In this document: in pieces, positions 1 through 12,484 of the stretch
Numbering within the stretch: position 1 is the stretch's first letter
Layout: the number at the start of each line of letters is the position of its first letter
From: Cristatella mucedo
Taxonomy: Eukaryota > Bryozoa > Phylactolaemata > Cristatellidae
NCBI GenBank assembly: GCA_009760855.2
Contig: WPIO01000014.1
Span: forward strand, 2,411,501-2,475,500
Direction: 5' to 3'
DNA length: 64,000 nt
The notes under the pieces: model-generated
Database searches by the model: none
What the model saw: the letters and a program-made list of their open reading frames with translations, nothing else
What the model was told of the DNA's origin: nothing
Made by a program: the position numbers and the translations under genes

Positions 1-988
1 TACAACCTACGGTTACTGCAGTGAATTCTAGATGCATCACCGACCTTCTGCCGCGGCTTTGACATTAGCAGAGGACCAGTCACTGCAGTTACTGCAACGA
101 TGTACAACAATCTATGCATTAAAAGTCAGTTGCATCAAGTTAGCTGCAGTAGCGGCCGTGACCATAAACATAACGGGGACTGGCTCTTGGTTTTGTCGTA
201 AACTGAAGGATAAAAAACTGCATTCACATGCCCGCTGTGCCTGGTACTTAGGTCTCTCAATGTAGAAAGTAGTCCATAAGCTTTTTTCTTCCTCCAAGGG
301 CTCGACAAAACTTGAAAGCTGGCCCAAAAGTTGTTTTGCGTTCGTAGGTTCTCTCCTCCATGCGAACAAGTCATACGCTTAGATGAATTAATCCTTCATC
401 ACAGAACTGAAACTAAAGCTAAATATAAACCGACTATATTTTAAATATGATAATAATCCAACGATTGACAGGAGAGAAAATAAATTAGATTTTGCGGCGA
501 CGATATCGCGGCTTACGAATCTTGGTCCGGTACTCCACAAATTCAGCGATAGATACTAAAGTTCCAGATTCTGTGTGCTGCCTTTCGATTGCTATTCACG
601 ACCAATCTGAGATACTTCTATGGTAAATAGAGGCATGTAGAATACTTGAAAACCTCTAGCCTGGGAGAAGCCTAGCCCTGAACTATTAGTACCATTCTTG
701 TCACGGTGCTTTAACAATATTTTTCCTTAACCTGCAGTGGAATCAGTTCTTCGTTGATAGCGTAATACCCAGCTATCAACATTGCAACCGCGTTCTTCGA
801 TGTCCATACTGTCGATCGAAATTCAGCAGACATCACGTCTCCAAGTTTTCAACATGCACGTATGGGCTAATACGAAACGAAGCCTCCAGTTATTTTCAGC
901 ACATGTATACACATGTACAGGCACCCCGGCCCTCGAGCATGCGAATGCACACGCACACACAAACGCCACGGACGTTAACACTCACGTG
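1..988. other. Left flank, nothing recognised
   Basis: I see no convincing gene, repeat or RNA here. The short ORFs have no recognisable domain and no splice context. A small CA-rich patch lies at about 905-965. The segmental duplication begins at about 989, where the sequence becomes shared with 21093. Confidence 0.5.
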
Positions 989-1050
989 TGGCCTTGAGCT
1001 AGGAGAAAGGGTGGGCCAATCGGGTTTGACACCGCCCCCGACCACACTTA

Positions 1051-1633
1051 AGGAGCATTGGCGTCCAAAGCACCCTTTCAAGTAATTCTACGGTTGCCTC
1101 TGTCAAGACCAGGGTCCGTTGGGTCAACTCTAGCTCTGTTCTTACAAGCACTTCTGTATGCAGGTACCACAAGCACGTAAGCAGCTGTAAAAACTTCCAT
1201 CGTTGTTTTTATGACCCGTTTAGTTTAGCAAGTAAACCTAACTAGAAGCCCAGCTGCCGATCAGATGTCGAACATTTACTTTCTAAAATGTCACAAGCTG
1301 TGCAAGATCAATAATGGATACAGAGTATCAAAAATTCCACAATGCCTTACATATGTCTCAGACTCTTGAGCTATGGAGCATGCGATTCAAACGTTATCCG
1401 GCTGATGCAATTGTTACGCCCCGTCTAGACCACTGCCACACGAATTGCAGTTCTTCCAGCCTGCGAAATAAGACGCTTACTGTGGGGCAAAATTTCAGCA
1501 ACAAGGTTGGTCTACCTTGTTTCTCGCCACTGTCACATTACACCATTTCCATTCTACCTGAACTGCCTCTTTATCAAGTACCGTGTTGACCTGTAGGTTC
1601 TATTACTAATTTTTGGATCACTTCCTTTTCTTA
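1051..1633. other. No gene recognised
   Basis: This stretch is present in copy 1 but absent from copy 2. Short ORFs such as 1314-1589 have no recognisable motif. I see nothing else in it. Confidence 0.4.
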
Positions 1634-1735
1634 ATAATAACAATAAAAATGATGCACTTGATAAAGCGCCCTCAGATAACTCAATCTCATTCTAGGCGCT
1701 TTACATTGGCTGCAAAGCGAAACGCGATTGAATGG
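1634..1735 (-). repeat. LINE 3' end fragment (CR1/L2 type, family A)
   Basis: Read on the minus strand, this is the end of the LINE family seen in full at 56450-57810. A 'GTAAAGCGCCTAGAA' block is followed by an 'AGTT...GAGGGCGCTTTATCAAGTGC' block and an A/T-rich tail. It is only a 5'-truncated stub. Confidence 0.75.
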
Positions 1736-2099
1736 TGAGTAATTTCTTGCACCAGAATCTATCCAAAATTGCCTCTTTGGGCCTCCCATCACACCGTAGC
1801 CGTCCCATTCGTCCCACCCACTCGTCGTTTAGCTTCGCCTCTATCAGACTTCAAATACTTTGGATGGCGTGCCTTCACATCGTTTACTCTCAAAGCCAGC
1901 AACTGACTACCGAGTGAGGCCAAGACAGGATGAACATGCTGAAAGTTACAAAGAAGCGAAAAGTACATCGGTTCTTCCCAGCAAGTACTTCGTGTGAATT
2001 GTTCTTTGTGCTCATACTAGTACGGACTCTGTGAACTCAGTAACTAAGCAATTTACCTACTATCTAGAGAGAGATACATTCTTTTCGGTCGCTATAAAA
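1736..2099. other. No gene recognised
   Basis: I see no domain, splice structure or repeat signature. The 61-residue ORF at 1732-1917 starts in the LINE stub and is not supported. Confidence 0.4.
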
Positions 2100-2277
2100 A
2101 GTCCTCTATTATTATTATTATTATTACTCCAAGGTCACCCTGAGCGATTGCCTCTTGCACTGTACTATTGAACTTGAATGTGTACAAGATAGTGTGTGTA
2201 GCGAGCGTTTCGTTAAGTGGAACGATTTGAGATGAATGACTGCTAGGCGAGAGACCACTACTCACCGTAAACAAATC

Positions 2278-2450
2278 TTAGCCGATTTAGCAGCCTCGTT
2301 TGTATAGCAGCCGAAGAGCCTTATCGGCTATCACCACCGCTTGCAATTGGCAATAAAGAATCATCCAACTGCAGGATTCGAACTCCAGATTCCTTTCATG
2401 AAGAGCTAGCACCTAAACTCTGAACTATCATGGTCCTACCGTAGGTGGGC
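2278..2450 (-). repeat. SINE-2 (tRNA-derived), copy 1
   Basis: Read on the minus strand, a tRNA-like head contains a B-box (GTTCGAATCC). A conserved body follows ('GTGATAGCC...AAGGCTCTTC'), then a tail 'GAGGCTGCTAAATCGGC'. The same family recurs at 7247, 21335, 29327, 47827, 50389, 54998 and 60103. Confidence 0.75.
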
Positions 2451-2595
2451 GTGCTGACACGGAGCAATTAACAGCTGCATAGAAAACACTTGCATTCGAA
2501 CGAAAAGTGACTGTGCAGGCACATCAAGACAGGTCATGACATGGTCTTTACATCAGCAAATCTGCTTAGCACCAGACATTTTTAGCTAAATAGTA

Positions 2596-2847
2596 TTTAT
2601 TGTGAGCAAGTGACATGGAGCTCCACCAGTGGGGGAAAAGAGGGCAGCAGAGGGCAGAGGGACGAGCGTCCTAGATCTCAGTCAAGGGAGGTCACTTTGG
2701 TGTCCTAATGCCTTTATAAAACAAACGAAATGCAATCGCAATGTCAGCGCAAATCCCAGGAGCTGCTCTGAAATGCAAAGGATGGCAAGAGCAACCAGCT
2801 GCATTGAGAGCGTGTTGGAGATGATCTGGACTAGGCTCCGGTATATG
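2596..2847 (-). other. Hydrophobic ORF with downstream AATAAA (possible terminal exon)
   Basis: Read on the minus strand, an open frame of about 55 codons ends at a TGA at 2682-2684. It contains a very hydrophobic segment (MQLVALAILCISEQLLGF). An AATAAA (TTTATT on the plus strand, 2596-2601) lies about 80 bases past the stop. The duplicate at 23216-23466 keeps both the frame and the poly(A) signal, although several residues differ. It could be the last exon of an unrecognised membrane-protein gene or a chance frame. The exon start is unclear because a LINE tail directly precedes it. Confidence 0.35.
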
Positions 2848-3130
2848 CATAATAATAAGAATATTAATACGTGTTTAGCACCCTCAAAGACCCTAATCGC
2901 TTTCTAGGCACTTTGTTGCAAAACACATTTGTTGCAAAGGAAGCATGATCGAATGGCTAGTGGTAGTATGCTCAATGTCAACAAGCATAACATAGAGGTG
3001 ACATGCACAAAGTCAGCATGTAAATATGGTTAGTGGCAGCATGCAACGAGTCAGCACGCATAAGCACACAAAGGACGAGTCGCACGGACCCACTAAATGC
3101 TGTGATAAATAGATGTGTTTGTAGCTTCGT
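2848..3130 (-). repeat. LINE 3' untranslated fragment, minus orientation
   Basis: This is a degraded version of the family A LINE 3' end. It has the 'AGCACTGTG...CATGCTGCCACTAACCA' type spacer with TGCATGCTGAC repeats, then the AGCGCCTAG-like block and an AT-rich tail. It lies just downstream of the LPCAT poly(A) signal, in the same orientation as that gene. The duplicate is at 23466-23748. Confidence 0.65.
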
Positions 3131-3218
3131 TAATTGCTCACAGCAACAGACTCGCTACCCGAACACAGCAGCTGCCACGAAATGTAACTACTTCCACAAT
3201 TACATCGGTTCAAATGTC

Positions 3219-3224
3219 TTTATT
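3219..3224 (-). promoter_or_regulatory. Poly(A) signal AATAAA of LPCAT copy 1
   Basis: TTTATT on the plus strand lies about 117 bases past the LPCAT stop codon on the minus strand. The equivalent signal is kept in copy 2 at 23838-23843. Confidence 0.6.
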
Positions 3225-3340
3225 TAGCATATTTCAACGATGGTACCAGTTCTACGCAATCAGACTAGCAGTTTCTCTGACACGTGCAAGAGACATTTAA
3301 AGGCATGTCAGCACGTTTGGCCAGGTCAAGTCGGCTAGTT

Positions 3341-5556
3341 TCAGCTAAGATTGAAGGCAGAAAGACGAGCAGCTTTAATCAAATCCATGTCGTTAAAATG
3401 CAGAACAGGAACCACGTCACAGGCATTGCATGGACGAAATACCTGAAGACGGCACATGCAATCCCTGTTGCCCTGATAACAGACAGCGTGTGAAAATACA
3501 TTATAACATCTAAAAAGACAGCAGCCGATGTAGGCCAAACAAAATAGGGTGGTCACAAAATTGGAAATCGACCATCATGTCCTGAGTTACGTCTTTGTTG
3601 CTTTGGATATGTCTTTGCATGCATGACTATCACAGCCATGCTTCTTGCTGCTCAGTATGTGTAGCAATTTTCTACTCGCTCGTGGACTACGTCGAGTGAA
3701 GGCCGTGGCATAGCAATTATTACAGACTCATTCGTCCTTGTTCACAGGGGGGCACGGAGGCATGCTGATGAAGCCATCACGCAGCAAGCACACAAGGGCT
3801 GTCAGCACGGATCGATCGGGCTTGCTGGCTTTTTGCAATCTAGACAGATCTTCGTAGGTATGGTGAGTACATGGCAGCTTCATGTGTCTACAAAGTAATA
3901 CAGTGTGCTACCTGTGCTCACAATGACCAACACCACCCGAGCTTACTGCATGGCTTCAGGCGTAAGCGATGGAAATTCGGCAAGCTGCCTGCTAAACAGT
4001 GCCCAACAGTGATGCTTGATCCCATCACAGCGATAGAGCACCTTACTTGGACATGAGCTGACGCACGTTCTCAGCAAAGAGCTGCGCGTCCTTTTTTTCC
4101 AAGTCAGAAGGATAATAAGTAGGCAGATACTCCATTTCCATGGTGGTGTGTGGATGGCACAGCAGAAGAAGAAACATGGCCAACCTAAGAAAATACCGAC
4201 AACGCTCACATCGAACCGACCGCTGGTGCAGGTGAATAGTCAAATGCATACAAAACCGATCACGAATTATTCCCACGGTTACTAAAAAAGTAAGTAGCAA
4301 AGGTAATGTGCAGCCAAACGTTCACCAAAAGCCGTCTTCGAGCCATTGGAAAACAGGAGTTGCAGAATCTGATTCAAGAAGTATGCAATCTGCGCTGGTT
4401 TGGCCTAGCGGTTAAGGTGCTCGCCCCGACCAAGGTCTGGCCGAGGTCATAGACTCGAGCCCCGTGGCATATGAGAAGCACCTGAATAGAGATTAAGTTC
4501 TCTTAGGGCACTATAGAAATGAATTTCAATTAGCTAGCAACGACCATCTAGCATCACACTACAATTGACTTTGGCACCTATTTTTTTTCTGAACGTTCTT
4601 CATGCCCTTCTTATGACTAAAAAATTACAAGTAAGGAAGGAACAGTGAGTTGCAGTACTCTTTGCTCCTGGTGGCCAAAACGGTGTGGCATCATTGGTCG
4701 CTAAAAGCATGGCGATTGCGGTAAAGGCTAATTTGCCACTATGTAAATGTCGGCTACTGAGTCAGTCAAACTCTAACTTTGACACTGGAGTGTGGCCACA
4801 GGGGTAAGTTACACACACTTCTGGACTCAGATTTGAGTTCTGCAGCATTCTATGTTGTCAGCTGCAAACAGTTAGACAGCCACTGAGGATCTTTGAAAGT
4901 GATAAAAACGAGGTTGCCGAAGCAGCTGACCTCTACTGTTAAATCTTTATACCACTGAATTTGACTGTCTGCACGACAGTGGTCGGCCACCATGAGCAAA
5001 CCTGTCCAATGATCAGTAAAAGCCAAGCAGAGCAACACAAAAAGTCAAAGATTGGATAATAGTGACAGCGCTGGCTTATGTTATGCAGAGCTGCAGTACG
5101 ACACTCGAATGCCAGCTCATAAAGAGAAGGCCCGAAGGCATCTGGGTGGCACGGAGTTATCTCAAAGCCTGCATGTCTTTTTTAAATTTGCAGGGGAACA
5201 ACAGACCAGCGATGATCTTGCAGGAAAGGGCTGCCGCTTTGGCAGACCCAGAATCATTATTACAGAAACATTAAAGGCTGTGCTGATCAAGATTGCAGAC
5301 ACCTTGAGACCTATTCAACAGCGGCAAGCACTTACAACCCCGGTCCTATGTTGATCCAGGAAAGGACATCCTGAAAAACAAGCGCAATTATGTGAGCTTC
5401 GTGAAACCCAAAAGAGGCCGACGGCAGCAGTCAGCACGAGCAACGAACAGTAGCCACCGACTTACCAGCACGGGATGGGGGATGGGGAATGGAGCAGTAA
5501 GAATTTTGGAGCATGTCCAATGCACACACACAAATACACAAACATGCACACACACA

Positions 5557-5653
<97 letters not shown>

Positions 5654-7647
5654 ACACACACACACGCCCTCCCCATCAATGAAAGTCCCCCAGAGCCTCG
5701 ACTTTGGCTGCAGGATGCACTCACGCATTAATGCACGTGGGTAGCCAGACACGCAGCCGTGCAGCACCCGAGCTCCTGCCGTCATTTGGACGAGCTGCAG
5801 CAGTACTCACCAACTCGACCGGGTAGCGAATGCACACAGGCTGAATGGGCACGCCGGCAGCAAAAGCACCTGGAAACAGATGGTCAAGTGGCAAGGCACC
5901 TGGCTGTGAAGGTCGGGTACAACCGATCACGGCTATGCAGCTCAGCCAGGAGCTGCTTAGTCACGTTGGAGGACCACTTACCACTCTTAAACGGCAGAAG
6001 ACACGTTCGATTCGTGCACGTGCCTTCCGGGAAGATGACCAGCTGTGGCCAGCTGACACCTCCAGTCTCTGCCGCCCGTGCCCGCCGAAGGATCTCCTTC
6101 ATGGCCCGCTGCCGAGACTCGGCCTCATATCGGGTGACGAATATCGACTCGCTCACCCGGAAGAGCACTGAAAAAGAGCCGAGACACCCAGCGCTGCTGG
6201 GTTCTCGACATGGCTGGCAAGATGCGCTGTATTCCGACATGGGTGCCTGGGGCTAGTGAGAATCGGTGGCATGCTGGCCACGCACGAGCTGGCACTTGGA
6301 GAAGGGGGCAGAGCGCCAGGTGGGTGGCCAAGCAGCCAACGTGGCAAAAGCGTGGGTATAAAATCAACTTTGCTGAGCAGCTCCGGCTGCGGTGGTGGGA
6401 CAGCCACATCAGACCTCGAATCAGAAGATGGCTAGCCGACCCCGAGCAGGGCACTGAGCAAAGTCCCGATGCCCCGAGCAGTGCAAACAGAGCACATTGC
6501 TCGCGAATCTTATGTGAAGTATTGTGCATGCCAAGCAAGCGAGTGGCCAAATTCTGGCTGGCTTGCTAGCTTCCTTACTTCCTATTACAGGAATGCGAGC
6601 ATTCTCTGTCGCAGAGACAGTGCTAGGAAAGCCACACTTTGCCCCAGCCAGAGTGTCAACAAGCGACGAGTGAGGCGCCATGACCAGGATCGGAGCCACG
6701 GCAGACGAAACTCGTGTGCCCTTGACGGTAACCCAGTGCATTCCAGCGAAGAACCATGCAGCTCTAACCCACAGCACAACTACTCCCTTGAGAAATCTGT
6801 GCGAGGAAAAAACGCAAGGACATGAGAAGCATCTGCAAGCACGAGACGATGCTGTGATTTACAGCCACAATTCGAGCAGAGCAAACCGCCAAGGTCATTC
6901 GCTTACCTCCTCCAAGTGCCCAGTGGCTGCTCAGACATTATGGGCCATCCCCACGTGGCTATGGCAGCAAATAACCAGGCAAACGCAAGGCAGACAACTA
7001 CCAGAAGACCCCGTACAGGGGCCACAGTCACCAGCATAAATGCAAACTACAACGGATCATAACCAGATTTGCAAACAAGCAGAGATCAAATGAGCAGCAG
7101 AGTGGACAGAGAGAGCCATACAATCGTTAGCCACCACTTTGCTGACTGCTGACCGACTGTGGTGCTATGGAAAGGGGAAGAGGCGGTCACTAAAAAAAGA
7201 AAGTCAAAGGTTAAGCAGGATGCACCATAAGGCAAAGTAATGGTTGGCTGATTCGACAGCCTCATATTTGTAAAGTGTCATAACATCAACGGTTATCACT
7301 TACGACTTGCATCGTGGCCAATATGGGATTGCCCTCTGCGGGAATCGAACCACGACCTCGGTTGCTCTGTGCAAGCACCTTACCCCTCGGCTAAGACCAT
7401 CGTAGCTAGCATGCACATTGCAGGCACTCACCGTGACCCGCTCAAACAAGCTAGGTCGAAGCTCGTATCGAAATGGATCTGGTGGTTGCTTGACATCGGC
7501 AAGGTGGTCGACAGCAGAAGCAGTGACCGCAGAACTCTCGTTCCGACCAAGTATTGCTTCGCTCTGCACAGAGCCTGTGAAACCATGACCGTTGTGATCA
7601 AACTGCCTGGAGTCTCCATGCCGACAGAGCAAGCCGTCAGAGATCAT
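3341..7647 (-). CDS. LPCAT: Lysophosphatidylcholine acyltransferase (LPCAT family), copy 1, nine exons
   Basis: This is a membrane acyltransferase of the PlsC/LPLAT superfamily. By family it transfers acyl groups from acyl-CoA to lysophospholipids (Lands cycle) at the ER or lipid droplets. Coding exons in transcript order are 7432-7647, 6907-7046, 6579-6796, 5982-6167, 5811-5869, 5336-5370, 4047-4184, 3947-3988 and 3341-3509. All introns are GT-AG, and the total is 1203 nt (400 residues plus stop). The start is ACCATGA at 7647, with an in-frame stop just upstream. Visible features are DPFRYELRP (about 57), a hydrophobic span at about 75-104, the HX4D motif APHSSLVD (H161, D166), SIFVTR (about 199-204), the substrate motif FPEGTCTNR (237-245), GVPIQP (259-264) and [10 protein letters not shown] in exon 7. 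No EF-hands or KKXX tail are seen, so it is shorter than vertebrate LPCAT1/2 (about 530-545). Exons 1-7 are secure by family match. Exons 8-9 rest on splice sites, phase and conservation in copy 2. Confidence 0.9.
4391..4530 (+). repeat. SINE-1 (tRNA-derived head, LINE-like tail)
   Basis: It has an A-box 'TGGCCTAGCGG' at 4401 and a B-box-like 'GGTCATAGACTCGAG' near 4445. The tail 'AGAGATTAAGTTCTCTTAG' plus 'GGCACTATAGAAATG' is the same tail as the LINEs in this window. It lies in LPCAT intron 6. The duplicate is at 25006-25145. Confidence 0.8.
5523..5666 (+). repeat. (CA)n microsatellite in LPCAT intron 5
   Basis: A near-perfect CA run with a few interruptions. The equivalent tract in copy 2 (27664-27771) is shorter. 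It generates spurious HTHTHT and CVCVCV reading frames. Confidence 0.97.
7247..7405 (-). repeat. SINE-2 (tRNA-derived) in LPCAT intron 1
   Basis: Read on the minus strand, the head carries 'TAGCCGAGGGGTAAGGTGC' (A-box) and 'GTGGTTCGATTCCCGC' (B-box), so it resembles a tRNA with a long variable arm. The SINE-2 tail ending near 'GAGGCTGTCGAATCAGCC' follows. The copy 2 equivalent (29327-29455) has lost about 30 bases next to the B-box. Confidence 0.75.
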
Positions 7648-8189
7648 GGTGGAGTCGATCTGCAGCAAAGCTCACATGGTACTGACAGCATGCCATGAAA
7701 AGTCGCAACACCGATAGAGATGATCCCTTCACTACGAAGAGGCAGAAAGCAGATAAAAAGCACAAGACGGCGCTGGCTCCTTGGCTCCTCTAGCTCGCAA
7801 TTCGCCAAATGAAGCTAAAGGCAAACTTCGAAGGAAAAGGCATCTGCCCACAAGCCTCTTCCCAAGATGACATGAAACCTCCTCCCCAATCGCCACACCC
7901 GGACACCCAATGCACTAGCCAGCGCACGAGATGCACATGCTGCTGCAATCACAGTCGGCAACGAGACAGGTTGCCCGCTGCTTCTTAGTCGTCCTGATAA
8001 GGCATTATTACTAAGCTTGGAAGCAAGTGAAACCTGTCCAGTCAGATATCACTAGCCTACACCTGTGAAAAATCACAGAAAACAACTTTGCTTTGGATGG
8101 CGGGTCTTGAGTGTCAGCTGACCTAGCTGGTGGGGCCCCCCCACTCATTGCCACTCTTTGAGGCAAACTGAGTTTATATCAATATATAA
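7648..8189. other. LPCAT upstream region
   Basis: This lies upstream of the LPCAT start and is duplicated at 29698-30235. It probably holds the 5' untranslated region and promoter. I see no clear TATA box or further coding exon. Confidence 0.4.
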
Positions 8190-8335
8190 TTCATTTAAAT
8201 TTAATTCATTTATATAGCGCCCCAAGAGAACTTAATCTCTATTCAGGCGCTTCACATATGCCTTGGGGCTCGAGCCCACGACTTCAGTCAGACCTTGGTC
8301 GGGGCGAGCACCTTAACCGCTAGACCAAATCCGCT
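8190..8335 (-). repeat. SINE-1, minus orientation
   Basis: Read on the minus strand, an A-box 'TGGTCTAGCGGTTAAGG' and 'GGGGCTCGAGCCC'-type B-box region are followed by the LINE-like tail 'AGAGATTAAGTTCTCTTGG' and 'GGCGCTATATAAATGAA'. The duplicate is at 30236-30381. Confidence 0.8.
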
Positions 8336-9311
8336 CGACCAGATCAACTATAAAGCAAGGGCCTTTGGAATGAATACAGGTAGATACTACATATGCATGT
8401 CTATTGCTTACCGAAGGAAGTGCACCACGACTTCCGGTCGGCTACACTAACGTTAGCCAGCCTTCAAATATTCCAACTCACACGGTCCACGCCGAAGCGC
8501 CAGTCAAGTTGCTTCGGGTTTCAGCAAATGGAGAGTGCAAGCTGCAGGAATGCCATGGCCACCCTTTGAGAAACGCTTGAAGTTCATAGTCGTGTGAAGT
8601 CCTAGCGTTTTACTTTTCAATTTCAGTTATGAGAGTGCACAATGAAGCTACACACAGAAATTGGCCACGTCTCAAATGTAAACGTCAGGTCAACGACTGA
8701 GCCGGACTAACTAACAGACCAACTAACTATAACAAACCTGGCTTATTATGGAGATTGATATGTCGACACCGGCGATATTTCTCCTACACTGGTGAGCTTT
8801 AGGTATGCACCGGCTAATTTTTAAAAGGATAAGATGCACGGCAAAGCACTGAAAACCAGATTGAGGAAAACCAGCTAACAGAAGAGCTAACCTGCAATGT
8901 CCCGTCCAGTCTTTGGGCCGTGGTCTGCTTCTCCCCATTTCTGCTATTGTCGCCGTTGAAGTGCAGCATCGAGACTCTTTTTATTAGCGCAGCTGCAGGT
9001 CTTGCACTGGCATGGCCTCTCGTGCATGCTGCATCCGGTGGGCACAGCGAGTCCAATGTGGGGCCAATGCCTTGCTACTGCTGACAGCAACCAACTGTTT
9101 CACACCGAATGCTAAACTTTAGATTTAATTCTGCTGCGGCTGCAGATAATGGCTGCAGCAAGCCGAGCTGCTTTCGGGTATTGGTACCTGCCACTTGCAT
9201 TCGCTTGTGCACACTCAAGCAGCAGCGACAGCTGCTGCCAAAGAGCTCGTGCTGCTACAGGTCTGCATATATAAGGCTGTTGAATCGGCTGATCATGTAC
9301 TTTCCACAGCC
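8336..9311. other. Duplicated non-repetitive stretch, possible Cys-rich exon
   Basis: The sequence is duplicated at 30382-31350. On the minus strand at about 8890-9060, a frame with 'CQCKTCSCANKKS' can be read before a potential GTTAGC donor. In copy 1 it soon meets stops that are open in copy 2 (30930-31133). No family is recognised. The plus-strand frame at 9109-9345 is identical in both copies but has no domain. Confidence 0.3.
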
Positions 9312-9500
9312 ACGAATTGCACAGGAGTCACGAGCAGTGGGTTAGTTAGTGGGGGACATCTGGCTGGAGGAGATGCACTGTGCAGCAGCATGCTCCGGCA
9401 ATAGCCACGAATTGCACAGGAGTCACGAGCAGTGGGCTAGTTAGTGGGGGGCATCTGGCTGGAGGAGATGCACTGTGCAGCACCATGCTCCGGCAATGGC
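9312..9500 (+). repeat. Tandem duplication of about 90 bp
   Basis: Two adjacent units begin with 'CCACGAATTGCACAGGAGTC' and run through 'GGAGGAGATGCACTGTGCAG'. The same pair is in copy 2 at about 31351-31539, so it predates the segmental duplication. Confidence 0.85.
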
Positions 9501-9942
9501 CTTTGCCACCGCCTGTTTGGCCAAGCAGCTGGCTATCTGAGCACAGCAGTGACTGACAGTGCAACCGAAGAATGACGGGTCTCTGCACCACTCTGCCTTC
9601 TGCATCGACTGCAGATCCGTCGATCGATGGAAGGTGATATCGATATATTGCGGGCTGTTAGGTGATCTTCATTCGCCTGTCCGGATTGGTTAATGAACAG
9701 TCGGTGCTGTTCTTAGCTGCTGGTCTGACAACCGGTGCCCACATTAGCTAGCAGCATAAAAATAACCCACAGTGACGCTAGACAGTGCTAGCTAGCAGAA
9801 ACAGTTGAAAAAACCGACTGCCTGCAGCTCGTCCACCGCAATGCTACTGCACATACAAGAACTTCAAGAATATCGAGAGGATTTGTCAGGGCGTACAGAC
9901 AGTCGAACAGAACGAAGTGAGCGGCCAGCTACGGGGCAAGCA

Positions 9943-11130
<1,188 letters not shown>

Positions 11131-11258
11131 CCTTGTTTGATTCGGTGGCAAGGTGCTTGCTTTTAACGACCAAGTTCGGGGGCTCAAGCCCGCCGGCGTA
11201 TGAAAAACGCCTGGATAGAGACTAAGATCTCTTACGGCGCTATATGCAATTTTTTTAA
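11131..11258 (+). repeat. SINE-1, degraded head
   Basis: The A-box region is weak ('GGTGGCAAGGTGCTTGC'). The B-box 'GGGGGCTCAAGCCC' and the tail 'AGAGACTAAGATCTCTTA' with 'GGCGCTATATGCAATT' are clear. The duplicate is at 32851-32976. Confidence 0.75.
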
Positions 11259-11689
11259 ATTGTTAACCGTCTTTTGCCGCATAGTTTTCTTGCTTGTCTT
11301 CCCCTCGCGTCCGCTTCACTACCTCGCGAAGAAACGTTCTAGGAACACGCGGCACTTTTGTTTGCGAGCGTTCATTACACTAAGCCGTACCACTACCTTA
11401 ATCGATAAGCTTTACAAAAGCAATCTCGCGGTGTCGGTCGCTGAAGAAATCAGTGCTGTAGCAGTCTCAACAAGGATGGAGAGAAAATGCTACCCACCTC
11501 GATACTAGCTGGAAACGGACTCGGGTCAAGCAGCCAACACCGTACGACAGTGCGACGTGCGGTTACGAAAAACTGACAGACCGGGTCGTCATTCTACCTG
11601 GACCGAATAGGCCACGCGATTAAATCTGAGCTGCCAAGAGCGGTCTGGGGGGGATCCTTCGGCACGGAATCGGTGGATAGAAAGCAAAG

Positions 11690-12214
11690 TTACACGCTGG
11701 TTCCGCGTGAAGAAAAAGTCAAGGGCTGAAAAAACCGAGCTACAAGACTAACTTTATAACTAGCACTCTGGACTACAAAGCGACGAAAACGCCGAGAAAC
11801 GCGGACGGCCGCTAGCGGAAGAGAAACTCGCCCTCCCGTCTGCGCTTGCTCACCGAGCGTGCGCAGCGATCGCTTACTGCAGCGGGATATCAGCAGCTCA
11901 CAAGCGCCGCCTGAAGCGCATGCACAAGCGGCGAACCTTGGCGGCTGCAGACGAAGACGAGCTGCAGAAGCACCAGTTCGGTTTGCCCACCGCAGGGGCA
12001 CAGGGCAACAGCGGTACTCAAGTGGCAAGCAAGGATCGGCCGGCAAGCCAGGCATGGCAGTCACGCCAATAGCCTGATTAGCCCGGCGGCTTCCGGCACC
12101 ACCCACTGGTTCGGTCGTGGACCGAGCCGCCGTATACCCTCCACCGCCCGAGTACCGCAGTGATCCTACCCTAAGGGTGCAAGAAATTATGGTAGTCCTC
12201 TCTAATCCAAGCAA
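11690..12214 (-). other. GC-rich ORF of about 174 codons, unassigned
   Basis: An open frame on the minus strand in a GC-rich stretch. The duplicate (33408-33926) is also open, and the length differences are multiples of three. The amino acid changes between copies are many and non-conservative, and no domain is recognised. It may be a chance frame in a CpG-rich region, a repeat fragment or an exon of an unknown gene. Confidence 0.25.
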
Positions 12215-12239
12215 AAACTAATCGAAAATTGGTGGCGTC

Positions 12240-12484
12240 ATACTTACACTGCGCTTGCTGCTTGCGAATGTTACTGCCGATCATTTGGTAAATGGCAGAC
12301 GAGCTGAACTCGTATCAAAACTTCAAACCATGCTAGTAAGTTCCAGTCTGGCTTTAAAGGTAATCACTCAAGAGAATCAGCATTTCTTAGGCTGTACAAC
12401 GACCTACCTAGGAATGAACTTACTTAGGAATTAGGAAATTAGGACTTACTTAGGAACGACATACTTAGGAACGACCTACTTAGG
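12240..12484 (+). repeat. LINE A 5' part, truncated by deletion in copy 1
   Basis: This matches the start of the LINE at 33955-34186, the region just before the reverse transcriptase core. It runs into a run of 'ACTTAGGAA'-type micro-repeats at 12410-12484 and then into LTR-element sequence. The remainder of the LINE, present in copy 2, is gone. Confidence 0.75.

Noticed and set aside
4391-4470. Possible tRNA gene (A and B boxes present)
   Set aside because: The body cannot be folded into a full tRNA by eye and is fused to a LINE-like tail, so it is a SINE. The same applies to the SINE-2 heads.
5388-5785. ORFs of HTHTHT or CVCVCV across the CA repeat (also at 27533-27911)
   Set aside because: They are translations of a microsatellite in an LPCAT intron.
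5759-6256. 165-codon plus-strand ORF (and others over 6210-7039 and 27930-29124)
   Set aside because: These are shadows of the minus-strand LPCAT exons.
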